Shown here in pieces: positions 53,018-61,467 of a DNA stretch of 64,000 nt. A program made the translations under genes and the position numbers. Within the stretch, counting starts at the first letter, position 1. Each line of letters starts with the position of its first letter. A model generated the notes under the pieces. That model was not told the origin of the DNA. It saw only the letters and a program-made list of their open reading frames with translations, and did not search any database. The DNA is from an uncultured Bacteroides sp. (GTDB lineage Bacteria; Bacteroidota; Bacteroidia; Bacteroidales; Bacteroidaceae): positions 1 to 64,000 of the forward strand of contig CAMQVH010000011.1 in NCBI GenBank assembly GCA_947038155.1, in the 5' to 3' direction.

Positions 53018-54115
53018 ATGAATAACACATTCCCAACGGAAGGGAATCTATCAGGGCTCAGCCGGAAAGATTTCCAAAAGGAGATAAATAATAAAGAAAC
53101 TGATTTATTTATCCTCAAAAATAAAAAGGGAATGGAAGTCGCCGTAACTAATTACGGATGCGCCATTCTCGCTATCATGGTACCGGATAAAGATGGAAAA
53201 TATGCAAACGTTGTCCTCGGACACGACAGCATAGACCACGTTGTCAACAGCCCGGAACCCTTCCTCAGCACTACTATCGGACGCTATGGCAACCGCATCG
53301 CCAAAGGAAAATTCACATTGTACGGAGAAGAGCACGAGCTCACCATCAACAACGGACCCAACTCCCTGCACGGAGGACCTACCGGTTTTCACGCCCGCGT
53401 TTGGGATGCCGACCAACTGGCTGAAAATATAATCCAGTTCAATTATGTTTCAGCCGACGGCGAAGAAGGTTTCCCCGGCAATCTGGAGGTTGAAATGGTT
53501 TATCGCCTGGAAGAAGAAGAAAATGCACTGGTAATCGAATATCGTGCCACAACTGACAAAGCTACTGTAGTCAACCTGACCAATCACGGTTTCTTCAATC
53601 TGGCTGGTATCAGCAATCCTACTCCTACTATCGAAAACAATATTGTTACTATCAACGCTAATTTCTACACGCCTATCGATGAAGTTTCTATCCCAACCGG
53701 AGAAGTTGCCAAAGTAGAAGGTACTCCAATGGACTTCACCACTCCGCATACCGTAGGCGAACGTATCAACGATAAATTCCAACAACTGATTAACGGTGCC
53801 GGATACGACCACTGCTACGTACTGAACAAGATTGAAACAGGTTCACTAGATCTCGCTGCTACTTGTTTCGAACCGAATAGCGGTCGTACCATGGAAGTAT
53901 ACACTACTGAAGCAGGTGTACAACTTTACACCGGTAACTGGCTGAATGGTTTCGAAGGTGCTCACGGTGCTACATTCCCTGCAAGAAGCGCTATCTGCTT
54001 CGAGGCACAATGTTTCCCCGACACTCCGAACAAACCTCATTTCCCCTCGGCTACTTTATTGCCGGGCGATGAATACCAGCAGGTGACTATCTACAAATTC
54101 GGTGTGGAAAAATAA
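53018..54115 (+). CDS. galM: Aldose 1-epimerase (mutarotase)
   Basis: Interconverts alpha and beta anomers of galactose and glucose, feeding galactokinase. The ATG at 53018 (MNNTFPTEGNLSG) gives 365 residues; an earlier GTG at 52964 is less likely. The signature TIGRYGNRIAKGKF, substrate-binding NNGPNSLHGG, NLTNHGFFNLAG (catalytic His) and GYDHCYVLN are present. There is no signal peptide, so it is cytosolic. First gene of galM-gluP-galK. Confidence 0.95.
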   Translation: MNNTFPTEGNLSGLSRKDFQKEINNKETDLFILKNKKGMEVAVTNYGCAILAIMVPDKDGKYANVVLGHDSIDHVVNSPEPFLSTTIGRYGNRIAKGKFTLYGEEHELTINNGPNSLHGGPTGFHARVWDADQLAENIIQFNYVSADGEEGFPGNLEVEMVYRLEEEENALVIEYRATTDKATVVNLTNHGFFNLAGISNPTPTIENNIVTINANFYTPIDEVSIPTGEVAKVEGTPMDFTTPHTVGERINDKFQQLINGAGYDHCYVLNKIETGSLDLAATCFEPNSGRTMEVYTTEAGVQLYTGNWLNGFEGAHGATFPARSAICFEAQCFPDTPNKPHFPSATLLPGDEYQQVTIYKFGVEK

Positions 54116-54168
54116 AAGATAAAAAAATAACTAACCTAATTTTATAAACTAACATTTTTAATAGAACC

Positions 54169-55479
54169 ATGACACAAGAAAAAAAGAATGGAAAAATCAT
54201 TGCCATTATCACGATGATTTTCCTTTTCGGTATGATTTCATTCGTTACTAACCTCGCAGCTCCTATGGGTATTGTGCTGAAGAACCAATTCGACGTATCC
54301 AATGCTTTGGGTATGCTGGGAAACTTCGGTAACTTTATAGCTTATGCAGTAATGGGTATCCCCAGCGGTATCTTGTTGCAACGTGTGGGATATAAGAAAA
54401 CAGCACTTATCGCAGTAGCTATCGGTTTTATCGGCGTAGGTATCCAGTTCCTGTCCGGTCATTCAAGCCCTGAGATGGCTTTTGCCGTTTATTTGATTGG
54501 TGCATTCGTAGCAGGTTTCTCTATGTGTTTGCTTAACACTGTAGTAAACCCGATGTTGAACAAACTGGGTGGTGAAGGTAACAAAGGTAACCAGCTTATC
54601 CAGGTGGGCGGCTCTTTCAACTCTGTAATGGCTACCATCACTCCGATGTTCGTTGGTATCCTGATCGCCGGATCTATCGAAAAAGCTACTATCTCTCAGA
54701 TTTTCCCTGTAATGTACACCGCAATGGCTGTATTCGCTTTCGCATTCTTCGTACTCCTGTTTGTACGCATTCCGGAACCGAACGCTGCTGCTACAACTGA
54801 ACCAATCAGCACACTGATGAAAGGTGCTTTGAAGTTCCGTCACTTTGTATTGGGCGCTATCGCTATCTTTGTATATGTAGGTATTGAAGTAGGTGTACCG
54901 GGTACTCTGAACCTGTTCCTTACTGACCCTGTAGAAAAAGGCGGTGCCGGTATCGCTTCTACAATCTCCGGTTTCGTAGTAGGAACTTACTGGTTCCTGA
55001 TGTTGATCGGTCGTCTGGCCGGTGCTTCACTCGGTGCAAAAGTTTCCAGTAAAGCGATGCTTACATTTACATCCGCTCTGGGATTGATTTTAGTATTCCT
55101 TGCTATCTTCTCTTCTACAGGAACATTGGTGAATCTGCCTGTACTTCAACAAAGCGCAACTGGCGGTTTGTCATTCGGTTTTGCAGAAGTGCCCATTAAC
55201 GCTATGTACTTGGTATTAGTTGGTCTCTGTACTTCTATCATGTGGGGTGGTATCTTCAACCTTGCTGTAGAAGGACTGGGTAAATATCTGGCTGCTGCTT
55301 CCGGTCTGTTTATGGTACTGGTATGCGGTGGAGGTATCCTGCCTGTAATTCAAGGATGGGTAGCTGACGTAGCCGGTTTCATGGCTAGCTATTGGGTAAT
55401 TATCGCTGCTCTGGCTTACTTGCTGTACTACGGTCTGGTAGGTTGCAAGAACGTAAATAAAGACATTCCAGTAGAATAA
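54169..55479 (+). CDS. gluP: Glucose/galactose:H+ symporter, MFS (GluP/FucP family)
   Basis: Inner-membrane sugar importer of 436 residues with twelve predicted helices. Family marks are MISFVTNLAAPMGIVLKNQF in the first helix, NPMLNKLGG after helix 4 and GTYWFLMLIGRLAGA. It lies 53 bp after galM and 43 bp before galK, so it imports galactose or glucose for this operon. FucP-like transporters share the fold; the galactose context decides the call. Confidence 0.92.
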   Translation: MTQEKKNGKIIAIITMIFLFGMISFVTNLAAPMGIVLKNQFDVSNALGMLGNFGNFIAYAVMGIPSGILLQRVGYKKTALIAVAIGFIGVGIQFLSGHSSPEMAFAVYLIGAFVAGFSMCLLNTVVNPMLNKLGGEGNKGNQLIQVGGSFNSVMATITPMFVGILIAGSIEKATISQIFPVMYTAMAVFAFAFFVLLFVRIPEPNAAATTEPISTLMKGALKFRHFVLGAIAIFVYVGIEVGVPGTLNLFLTDPVEKGGAGIASTISGFVVGTYWFLMLIGRLAGASLGAKVSSKAMLTFTSALGLILVFLAIFSSTGTLVNLPVLQQSATGGLSFGFAEVPINAMYLVLVGLCTSIMWGGIFNLAVEGLGKYLAAASGLFMVLVCGGGILPVIQGWVADVAGFMASYWVIIAALAYLLYYGLVGCKNVNKDIPVE

Positions 55480-55522
55480 AAAATCTGAATTTAATTTATT
55501 CACCTTATAAAATTGATTTATC

Positions 55523-56677
55523 ATGGATATAGAACACGTAAGAAGTCGCTTCATTAAGCATTTTGATGGAACTACAGGATTTATATATGCCTCTCCGGGG
55601 CGCATCAACCTGATTGGCGAACATACTGACTACAACGGTGGATTCGTATTCCCCGGAGCTGTAGACAAAGGTATGCTTGCTGAAATCAAGCCGAACGGCA
55701 CTGACAAAGTAAGAGCTTATTCTATCGACCTGAAAGATTATGTAGAATTTGGTCTGAACGAAGAGGATGCTCCCCGCGCAAGCTGGGCAAGATACATTTT
55801 CGGTGTATGCCGTGAAATGATCAAACGTGGCGTAGACGTGAAAGGATTCAATACCGCTTTCTCCGGCGATGTGCCTCTGGGTGCAGGTATGTCTTCTTCT
55901 GCTGCTCTGGAAAGTACATATGCTTTCGCATTGAATGAACTGTTCGGTGAAGGTAAAATCGACAAATTTGAATTGGCTAAAGTAGGTCAGGCTACTGAAC
56001 ACAACTACTGCGGTGTAAACTGCGGTATCATGGACCAGTTCGCTTCTGTATTCGGTAAAGCTGGCAGCTTGATCCGTTTGGACTGCCGTTCGCTGGAATA
56101 TCAATATTTCCCATTCCATCCGGAAGGCTATCGTCTGGTATTGATGGATTCAGTAGTGAAACATGAACTGGCTTCTTCTGCTTACAACAAGCGTCGTCAG
56201 AGCTGTGAGGCTGCTGTTGCTGCTATCCAGAAAAAACATCCGCATGTAGAATTCCTGCGTGACTGTACAATGGACATGCTGGAAGAAGCGAAAGCTGATA
56301 TCAGTGCTGAAGATTATATGCGTGCCGAATATGTAATCGAAGAAATCCAACGCGTACTTGATGTTTGCGATGCGCTGGAAAAAGACGATTACGAAACAGT
56401 AGGTCAGAAGATGTACGAAACTCACCACGGTATGAGTAAATTGTACGAAGTGAGCTGCGAAGAACTTGACTTCCTGAACGATTGCGCTAAAGAATATGGT
56501 GTAACCGGTTCACGCGTAATGGGTGGTGGCTTCGGTGGTTGTACTATCAACCTTGTCAAGAACGAACTGTATGACAACTTCGTTGAAAAGACAAAAGAAG
56601 CTTTCAAAGCTAAATTCGGCAGAAGCCCGAAAGTATATGATGTAGTAATCGGTGACGGTTCACGCAGAGTAGAATAA
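55523..56677 (+). CDS. galK: Galactokinase
   Basis: GHMP kinase phosphorylating galactose at C-1, first step of the Leloir pathway. The 384 residues contain GRINLIGEHTDYNGGFVFPG (galactokinase signature, about 25-44), the ATP-binding GDVPLGAGMSSSAALES (about 117-133) and the C-terminal GSRVMGGGFGGCTINLV. It is the last gene of the operon and is followed by a strong terminator. Confidence 0.97.
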   Translation: MDIEHVRSRFIKHFDGTTGFIYASPGRINLIGEHTDYNGGFVFPGAVDKGMLAEIKPNGTDKVRAYSIDLKDYVEFGLNEEDAPRASWARYIFGVCREMIKRGVDVKGFNTAFSGDVPLGAGMSSSAALESTYAFALNELFGEGKIDKFELAKVGQATEHNYCGVNCGIMDQFASVFGKAGSLIRLDCRSLEYQYFPFHPEGYRLVLMDSVVKHELASSAYNKRRQSCEAAVAAIQKKHPHVEFLRDCTMDMLEEAKADISAEDYMRAEYVIEEIQRVLDVCDALEKDDYETVGQKMYETHHGMSKLYEVSCEELDFLNDCAKEYGVTGSRVMGGGFGGCTINLVKNELYDNFVEKTKEAFKAKFGRSPKVYDVVIGDGSRRVE

Positions 56678-56704
56678 GTTATTATTCATCAGAATTAAAT
56701 AAGC

Positions 56705-56735
56705 AGGGCGTCTTTCCGGAATGGAAGGACGCCCT
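56705..56735 (+). terminator. Terminator of the galM-gluP-galK operon
   Basis: 13-bp stem AGGGCGTCTTTCC / GGAAGGACGCCCT (one G-T pair, 5-nt loop) followed by TTACTTTTC, 27 bp beyond galK. Confidence 0.85.
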
Positions 56736-56795
56736 TACTTTTCAATTAACAAAAATCTAAAACCTATTATCTAACCTAACCCTATAATTATCTGT

Positions 56796-57761
56796 TTATT
56801 GTACGCCTTCCGTTGTCATCTGAATGCGTTTCATGGTACCGTCCTCGTTATAATACAAACGATCGATGCAGACGGAACGACGGAAACTGCCTCCGGCTGT
56901 ATTGATGCTTCCATTATGATAAATGAAATACCAGTCGCCCTTGAACTCGATAATAGCCTGATGATTGGTATTGGAATTGCCGGCTATCTCATTAAGGATG
57001 CCTTTGTATTCCCAAGGTCCGGTAATGTTACGGCTCATGGCGTAGCATATCTTTTCCGGAAATTCAGAAGCATATGAAAGGTAGTACCAGTCTCCACGCT
57101 TATGTATCCACGGAGCTTCCGTATATCGGGGCAGATGAACCGGTACGATAGGACCATCCAGCTCAATCATATTCTTTTTCAGTTTGGCATAGTAGCATTG
57201 GGTATTCCCCCAATAAAGATATGCCTGTCCGTCGTCGTCAATAAAAACGGTCGGATCGATATCTTCCCAAGAGATCTTGGTAAATTCGGTCGTCATATCA
57301 TTGGTGATCAGCGCAGAACCACGGGCATCCACAAAAGGACCGACAGGCGAATCAGATACGGCTACACCGATGGATTTTCCGTGAATAGTGCCGTGTTCCA
57401 CCGTCACATACCAATAGAACTTTCCGTCACGTTCTATCACCTGACTAGCCCATGCTTCCCCTTTTGCCCAACTGAAATCTTTGGCTTTCAAAGGTACAGG
57501 ATGCTCCGTCCATGTTTTCATATCGGGAGACGAGAATACACACCATTCATTCAACTGGTAATGTTCTCTAGGAGGAGGACATTCGTCATGTCCGGCATAA
57601 ATGTACACCTTACCGTCATGCACCATAGCACCCGGATCGGCTGTATATTTATACTTTATGATGGGATTACCATTGGCTACAAAAGTAGTGTCATTCTGCG
57701 CAGACAGCCCGGAAAAGGCTGCCAATACGCATGAGATCATAACTAGTTTAACGCTATTCAT
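56796..57761 (-). CDS. Secreted GH43 glycosidase (arabinosidase-like)
   Basis: Five-bladed beta-propeller glycoside hydrolase of 321 residues from the ATG giving MNSVKLVMISCVLAAFSGLS; it precedes the cleavable SAQ. An upstream in-frame ATG would overlap the GH51 gene. The GH43 catalytic triad is visible: Asp42 (TADPGAMVHDG), Asp169 (EDIDPTVFIDDD) and Glu215 (RYTEAPWIHKRG). It probably removes arabinose or acts on arabino-oligosaccharides in the periplasm. It is the last gene of the GH43-GH51-GH43 set and starts 1 bp after the GH51 stop. Confidence 0.92.
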   Translation of the reverse strand: MNSVKLVMISCVLAAFSGLSAQNDTTFVANGNPIIKYKYTADPGAMVHDGKVYIYAGHDECPPPREHYQLNEWCVFSSPDMKTWTEHPVPLKAKDFSWAKGEAWASQVIERDGKFYWYVTVEHGTIHGKSIGVAVSDSPVGPFVDARGSALITNDMTTEFTKISWEDIDPTVFIDDDGQAYLYWGNTQCYYAKLKKNMIELDGPIVPVHLPRYTEAPWIHKRGDWYYLSYASEFPEKICYAMSRNITGPWEYKGILNEIAGNSNTNHQAIIEFKGDWYFIYHNGSINTAGGSFRRSVCIDRLYYNEDGTMKRIQMTTEGVQ

Positions 57762-57762
57762 T

Positions 57763-59754
57763 TTATTTCTTCGTGAATTTATAAACTGCAAACGTGTTCG
57801 GTCCGAGTTCGGTGGTTAACGCATGACCATTGATCGTTACCAGTGTCTCCCGCGGAGTGATGGCAAACGGTTGGTCAAGCGTATTATCTTTGTCCTGATC
57901 GAGTGAGCTAAGAGTGATGCAACGTCCTTCGGACAATACATCCTGCTTTTTCAGACCTTCGAAAGTCAAGGATACAGGCTGTGTCTTATCGGAAGTATTA
58001 GCTACTTTGACAATCAGTTCGTTCTTATCCTTATCATAGACTGCACTGGCAAAAAGTCCGTTTTGTCCTTCCGCCCCCGTTACCGGTTTCTTGTTCATAG
58101 TGAGAGGAAGTACATTCGTTCCTTTGTTCTGTGCGTATAGCTGCTGCACATAATAACTTACGGTACGCACCGAGTTGAGGTTATCAAACCAAATCATGTC
58201 CGGACGCCATTGCCATCCCTCCACATGAGCGAAAAGCGGCGCATAAGTAGCCATGTGTACGATATCGGCATTGCGTTCCAATCCGGTCATGAAGGCTGCT
58301 TCAAGCAAGGCAGCATGGAAGTGGTTCCATTTCTTTCCTTTTCCGTGACAAGCATATTCACCGGCAAATACTTTCGGTCCTTTACGGTCGTAGTTATCAT
58401 AGCGTGCTCCCTGACTGAGGAACCAGCTTTCGGGACGGTAGAAGTGTTCGTCTACCAGATCAGCTTTCAGACGTTTCATTTCAGGCCACAGATAATCGAA
58501 CTTTTTTCCTTCGGAGTTCGGGCCGGAACTGCCTACAATCATGATTTCCGGATGCGCCATGCGAAGAGCCTTGATAAACGGTTCGAGACGTTCGGGATAC
58601 TCTTTTCCCCACTGTTCGTTACCGATGCCCAGATATTTCAAATTGAAAGGTGCCGGATGTCCCATATCGGCACGTACTTTCCCCCAAGTCGTGTTCACGT
58701 CTCCATTGGCAAATTCGATCAGATCGAGTGCATCCTGAATATAGCTATCCAGGTCGCAAACTGCTACGTGAGCTTTTTCTTCATTGTTCTGATACTGACA
58801 GGCAAGTCCGCAGTTCAGGATCGGAAGCGGTGCCGCTCCCATTTCTTCAGAAAGAAGAAAATATTCATAGAATCCCAGTCCGTAGCTTTGATAATAATCC
58901 GGATAGAAACGATGGGTAAAGGTATATTGCCAACGATTTTCGTTCAATGGACGGTTTTCTACCGGCCCCACGGATTTCTTCCAGTCATAACGGGTTTCGA
59001 GATCCGTACCTTCAACGATGCAACCACCGGGGAAACGGAAGACTCCCGGATGAATATCCGCCAAAGCCTGCGCAAGGTCTTTTCGAAGACCATTCTCATG
59101 TCCCTTCCAAGTATCGACAGGGAAAAGGGAAATATGTTCCAAGTCTACCGTACCTTGGGAAACAAGGAAAATACGAAGCGTTGCTTTAGGATTGGTAACA
59201 CCCGCTTTTAAGATTACCTGATATTTCTTCCAGTCTTTGGAATCAATGGTCAGTGTCTGAGAGGCAAAAGCCTGATGTTCGCCCATAGATTTGGTATCTA
59301 CAAGTTCCACACGTATCTTTTCACCTGTACCTCCGTGCGGCAAACGTGCCCACACGGAAAAGCGGTATTCTTCACCTTGCTTAACCCCGATGCCGAAGAA
59401 GCCTTCATTATCCAGTCCGGTATGCTTGTGGGCATGTCCCGGATTATCAAGACGCACATAATGCGGATTGCGTTCAAAAGGACCGTCATCCTGCAAAGTC
59501 ACTTTTCCATAAGTCTTCCATCCCATCAGACGCTGAGGGAATTCGAATGAACGGTTCTTTACCAGTTCGGCATAAAGTCCGCCATCGGCAGCATAATTGA
59601 TGTCTTCAAAAAAGAGTCCGTACATTGTCGGCTGGATTTCAGCACCCAACTTCTTAGTCTGGATCACCATTTCATTGGTTTGTGCATGAAGTGCCATGCC
59701 GGTAGATAAGGCTAATGCAGCCAGTAATTCTGTGTATCTTCTCATGGTTTTCAA
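57763..59754 (-). CDS. GH51 alpha-L-arabinofuranosidase
   Basis: Retaining exo-arabinofuranosidase of 663 residues with a signal peptide (about 1-25, ending LHAQ). An N-terminal carbohydrate-binding-like sandwich (about 75-210) precedes the (beta/alpha)8 domain. The acid/base is Glu380 (YLGIGNEQWGKEYPE) and the nucleophile Glu466 (KVFAGEYACHG), then a C-terminal beta domain. The motif FPGGCIVEGTDLETRYDWK is typical. It is in the same transcript as the two GH43 genes and probably works in the periplasm or on the surface on arabinan side chains. Confidence 0.95.
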   Translation of the reverse strand: MKTMRRYTELLAALALSTGMALHAQTNEMVIQTKKLGAEIQPTMYGLFFEDINYAADGGLYAELVKNRSFEFPQRLMGWKTYGKVTLQDDGPFERNPHYVRLDNPGHAHKHTGLDNEGFFGIGVKQGEEYRFSVWARLPHGGTGEKIRVELVDTKSMGEHQAFASQTLTIDSKDWKKYQVILKAGVTNPKATLRIFLVSQGTVDLEHISLFPVDTWKGHENGLRKDLAQALADIHPGVFRFPGGCIVEGTDLETRYDWKKSVGPVENRPLNENRWQYTFTHRFYPDYYQSYGLGFYEYFLLSEEMGAAPLPILNCGLACQYQNNEEKAHVAVCDLDSYIQDALDLIEFANGDVNTTWGKVRADMGHPAPFNLKYLGIGNEQWGKEYPERLEPFIKALRMAHPEIMIVGSSGPNSEGKKFDYLWPEMKRLKADLVDEHFYRPESWFLSQGARYDNYDRKGPKVFAGEYACHGKGKKWNHFHAALLEAAFMTGLERNADIVHMATYAPLFAHVEGWQWRPDMIWFDNLNSVRTVSYYVQQLYAQNKGTNVLPLTMNKKPVTGAEGQNGLFASAVYDKDKNELIVKVANTSDKTQPVSLTFEGLKKQDVLSEGRCITLSSLDQDKDNTLDQPFAITPRETLVTINGHALTTELGPNTFAVYKFTKK

Positions 59755-59770
59755 TAAAAATTATATATAG

Positions 59771-61291
59771 TTATTTGATTCTTTTTCCCCAGACAGAACG
59801 TCCCCGGCTATCGAGTCCGGTAAAGAGAATTGTTTCGGTTTCATTCTCCCAATCGTGTCCTGCAAAGATAACCAGATTCTCAATCTTCTCCGAGTTCAAA
59901 TCTACCATTAATAGATGTTTTTCGGTCAAAAAGGACCATTTTCCATTCATTTGAACTATATTCCATCCATTATCGGTCATCTGCCCTTCGCACGTGCCGT
60001 CTTTTGCCAAAGTCATTCGGGTGGACAGGTTCCATTCCTTCTCTTTCAGTTCTCCCTCTCCCCATAAGATCTGTCCGGCTTCCAGCTGACGCTCAGACCT
60101 TGGTTCCTGCACTCGGATGATTTCCCATTCACCGACCAGGTCTTCTTTGCTGAATTGACGTGGAGCAGTCCCTGCATATCTTTCGGGAGAAGCGACCGGC
60201 CAGCCTTCGGGAGTGAAGAACAACTGCCGTATATGCAACACCATTAACTGATTTTGCGGTGACAGACGTCCCTGATGTGCCATAAAATAGTTTCCTTCAC
60301 CATCAGAAAAGACGGCACAATGCGCTGTACCCGCCCATCCGGTATTGTTCTCAAAACGATATGGTGCAGTCAGTATCGGGAAGTTGTTGGTCGTATCTTT
60401 CACAGCCTTGCCAAAGTAGTCCGTAAACGGACCTTCGGCAGCATCCGAACGGTTGACACGTACATTATAAGTCGTCATCAGCGGATCATAGGAAGTGAAA
60501 AGATAATATTGTTTCAGCTCCGGATGATAGATTATTTCCGGTGCTTCGAGATTGTCCTTCCGATAGTTGGCACGCCGTGCTACAAGGTGCCCCAAATCGC
60601 CTTCGTTTAGAGCTAATCCGGTTTCCGGATTCAGTTCAACGCAATACAGACCACCGAAGAAGGAGCCGTAGTGCATCCACCATTTTCCGGTATTTTCGTC
60701 AGCTATGACGCTCGGATCGATAGCATTCATGGCGGTAGAATCATCTGTTTTAACAATACAGCCTTTCTGCGTCCACGGCCCTTCGGGAGAGGTTGATTCG
60801 GCAAGTCCGATATAGGATGTCTTACGTCCGAATGCAGATACGCAATAGTAGAGGCGATATTTATCTTTATAAGGGATGATATACGGTGCCCAGATATTGG
60901 TCGCCCCTTGCCCTCCTGCATGAGACTGTACCCATTGAACCGCTTCTTCCGGTATTTCGGGAAATGCCCATCCCAGAAATTCCCAATGTACTAAATCTTT
61001 AGAACGGCGCATCTGGATAAATCCCAACGGCACGCCTTTCTCTCTCGCCTCTTTCCGGTTCTCACCGAAAATCGCATCTGTAGAATACATATAATAATAG
61101 TCGCCCATCTTCCGGCAGGACGGATCGTGTACATTGTATATTCCCCATTGACGGTAATCTTCCATTTTGGCTACTGATAAATAATTATCATCCCAAGGAT
61201 TAGCAGAAGGAGTCGGAGTAAACACGGCAGAAGTGCAACTTACAAAGAAGCTGCCTGCTACTAAAAGAACTGGCAAAAACAAGTTTTTCAT
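59771..61291 (-). CDS. GH43 lipoprotein (endo-/exo-arabinanase-like)
   Basis: A 506-residue lipoprotein from the ATG giving MKNLFLPVLLVAGSFFVSCT (lipid Cys19); an upstream ATG adds 8 residues. The GH43 triad is Asp56 (NVHDPSCRKMG), Asp192 (NAIDPSVIADE) and Glu249 (NLEAPEIIYHP). A C-terminal beta-sandwich domain of ~120 residues follows the propeller, as in endo-arabinanases of subfamilies 4/5. Probably outer-membrane anchored. First gene of the arabinan set, divergent from the sensor gene. Confidence 0.9.
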   Translation of the reverse strand: MKNLFLPVLLVAGSFFVSCTSAVFTPTPSANPWDDNYLSVAKMEDYRQWGIYNVHDPSCRKMGDYYYMYSTDAIFGENRKEAREKGVPLGFIQMRRSKDLVHWEFLGWAFPEIPEEAVQWVQSHAGGQGATNIWAPYIIPYKDKYRLYYCVSAFGRKTSYIGLAESTSPEGPWTQKGCIVKTDDSTAMNAIDPSVIADENTGKWWMHYGSFFGGLYCVELNPETGLALNEGDLGHLVARRANYRKDNLEAPEIIYHPELKQYYLFTSYDPLMTTYNVRVNRSDAAEGPFTDYFGKAVKDTTNNFPILTAPYRFENNTGWAGTAHCAVFSDGEGNYFMAHQGRLSPQNQLMVLHIRQLFFTPEGWPVASPERYAGTAPRQFSKEDLVGEWEIIRVQEPRSERQLEAGQILWGEGELKEKEWNLSTRMTLAKDGTCEGQMTDNGWNIVQMNGKWSFLTEKHLLMVDLNSEKIENLVIFAGHDWENETETILFTGLDSRGRSVWGKRIK

Positions 61292-61323
61292 AATATCTGT
61301 GTATTCGTTCATCAATTATGCTA

Positions 61324-61331
61324 CAAAAATA
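61324..61331 (-). promoter_or_regulatory. Weak -7 box of the GH43-GH51-GH43 operon
   Basis: TATTTTTG on the minus strand, 32 bp before the ATG. There is no -33 TTTG; instead the direct repeats at 61353-61381 occupy the upstream position, consistent with an activator-dependent promoter. Confidence 0.45.
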
Positions 61332-61352
61332 CGTCCCGTTTCCCCTATGGAA

Positions 61353-61381
61353 GGTGGACATACGAACACGATTGGTGGACA
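61353..61381. promoter_or_regulatory. 8-bp direct repeat at 21-bp spacing, candidate HTCS operator
   Basis: GGTGGACA at 61353-61360 and again at 61374-61381 (TGTCCACC on the minus strand), start-to-start 21 bp, that is two helical turns. AraC-type DNA-binding domains, which hybrid sensors of this class carry, typically bind such repeats. It lies just upstream of the GH43 operon -7 box. Confidence 0.5.
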
Positions 61382-61416
61382 ATCCGATAATCTGCTGAAA
61401 AGAAGCTCTTCTCATT

Positions 61417-61446
61417 TTTGTGATTGAAGAGATTCTTCTAACTTTG
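61417..61446 (+). promoter_or_regulatory. Promoter of the hybrid sensor gene
   Basis: TTTG (61417-61420), 18-bp spacer, TAACTTTG (61439-61446). Predicted start near 61453 and a short leader of about 15 nt before the ATG at 61468. Confidence 0.65.
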
Positions 61447-61467
61447 CCCTTATTAATACGTACATAC

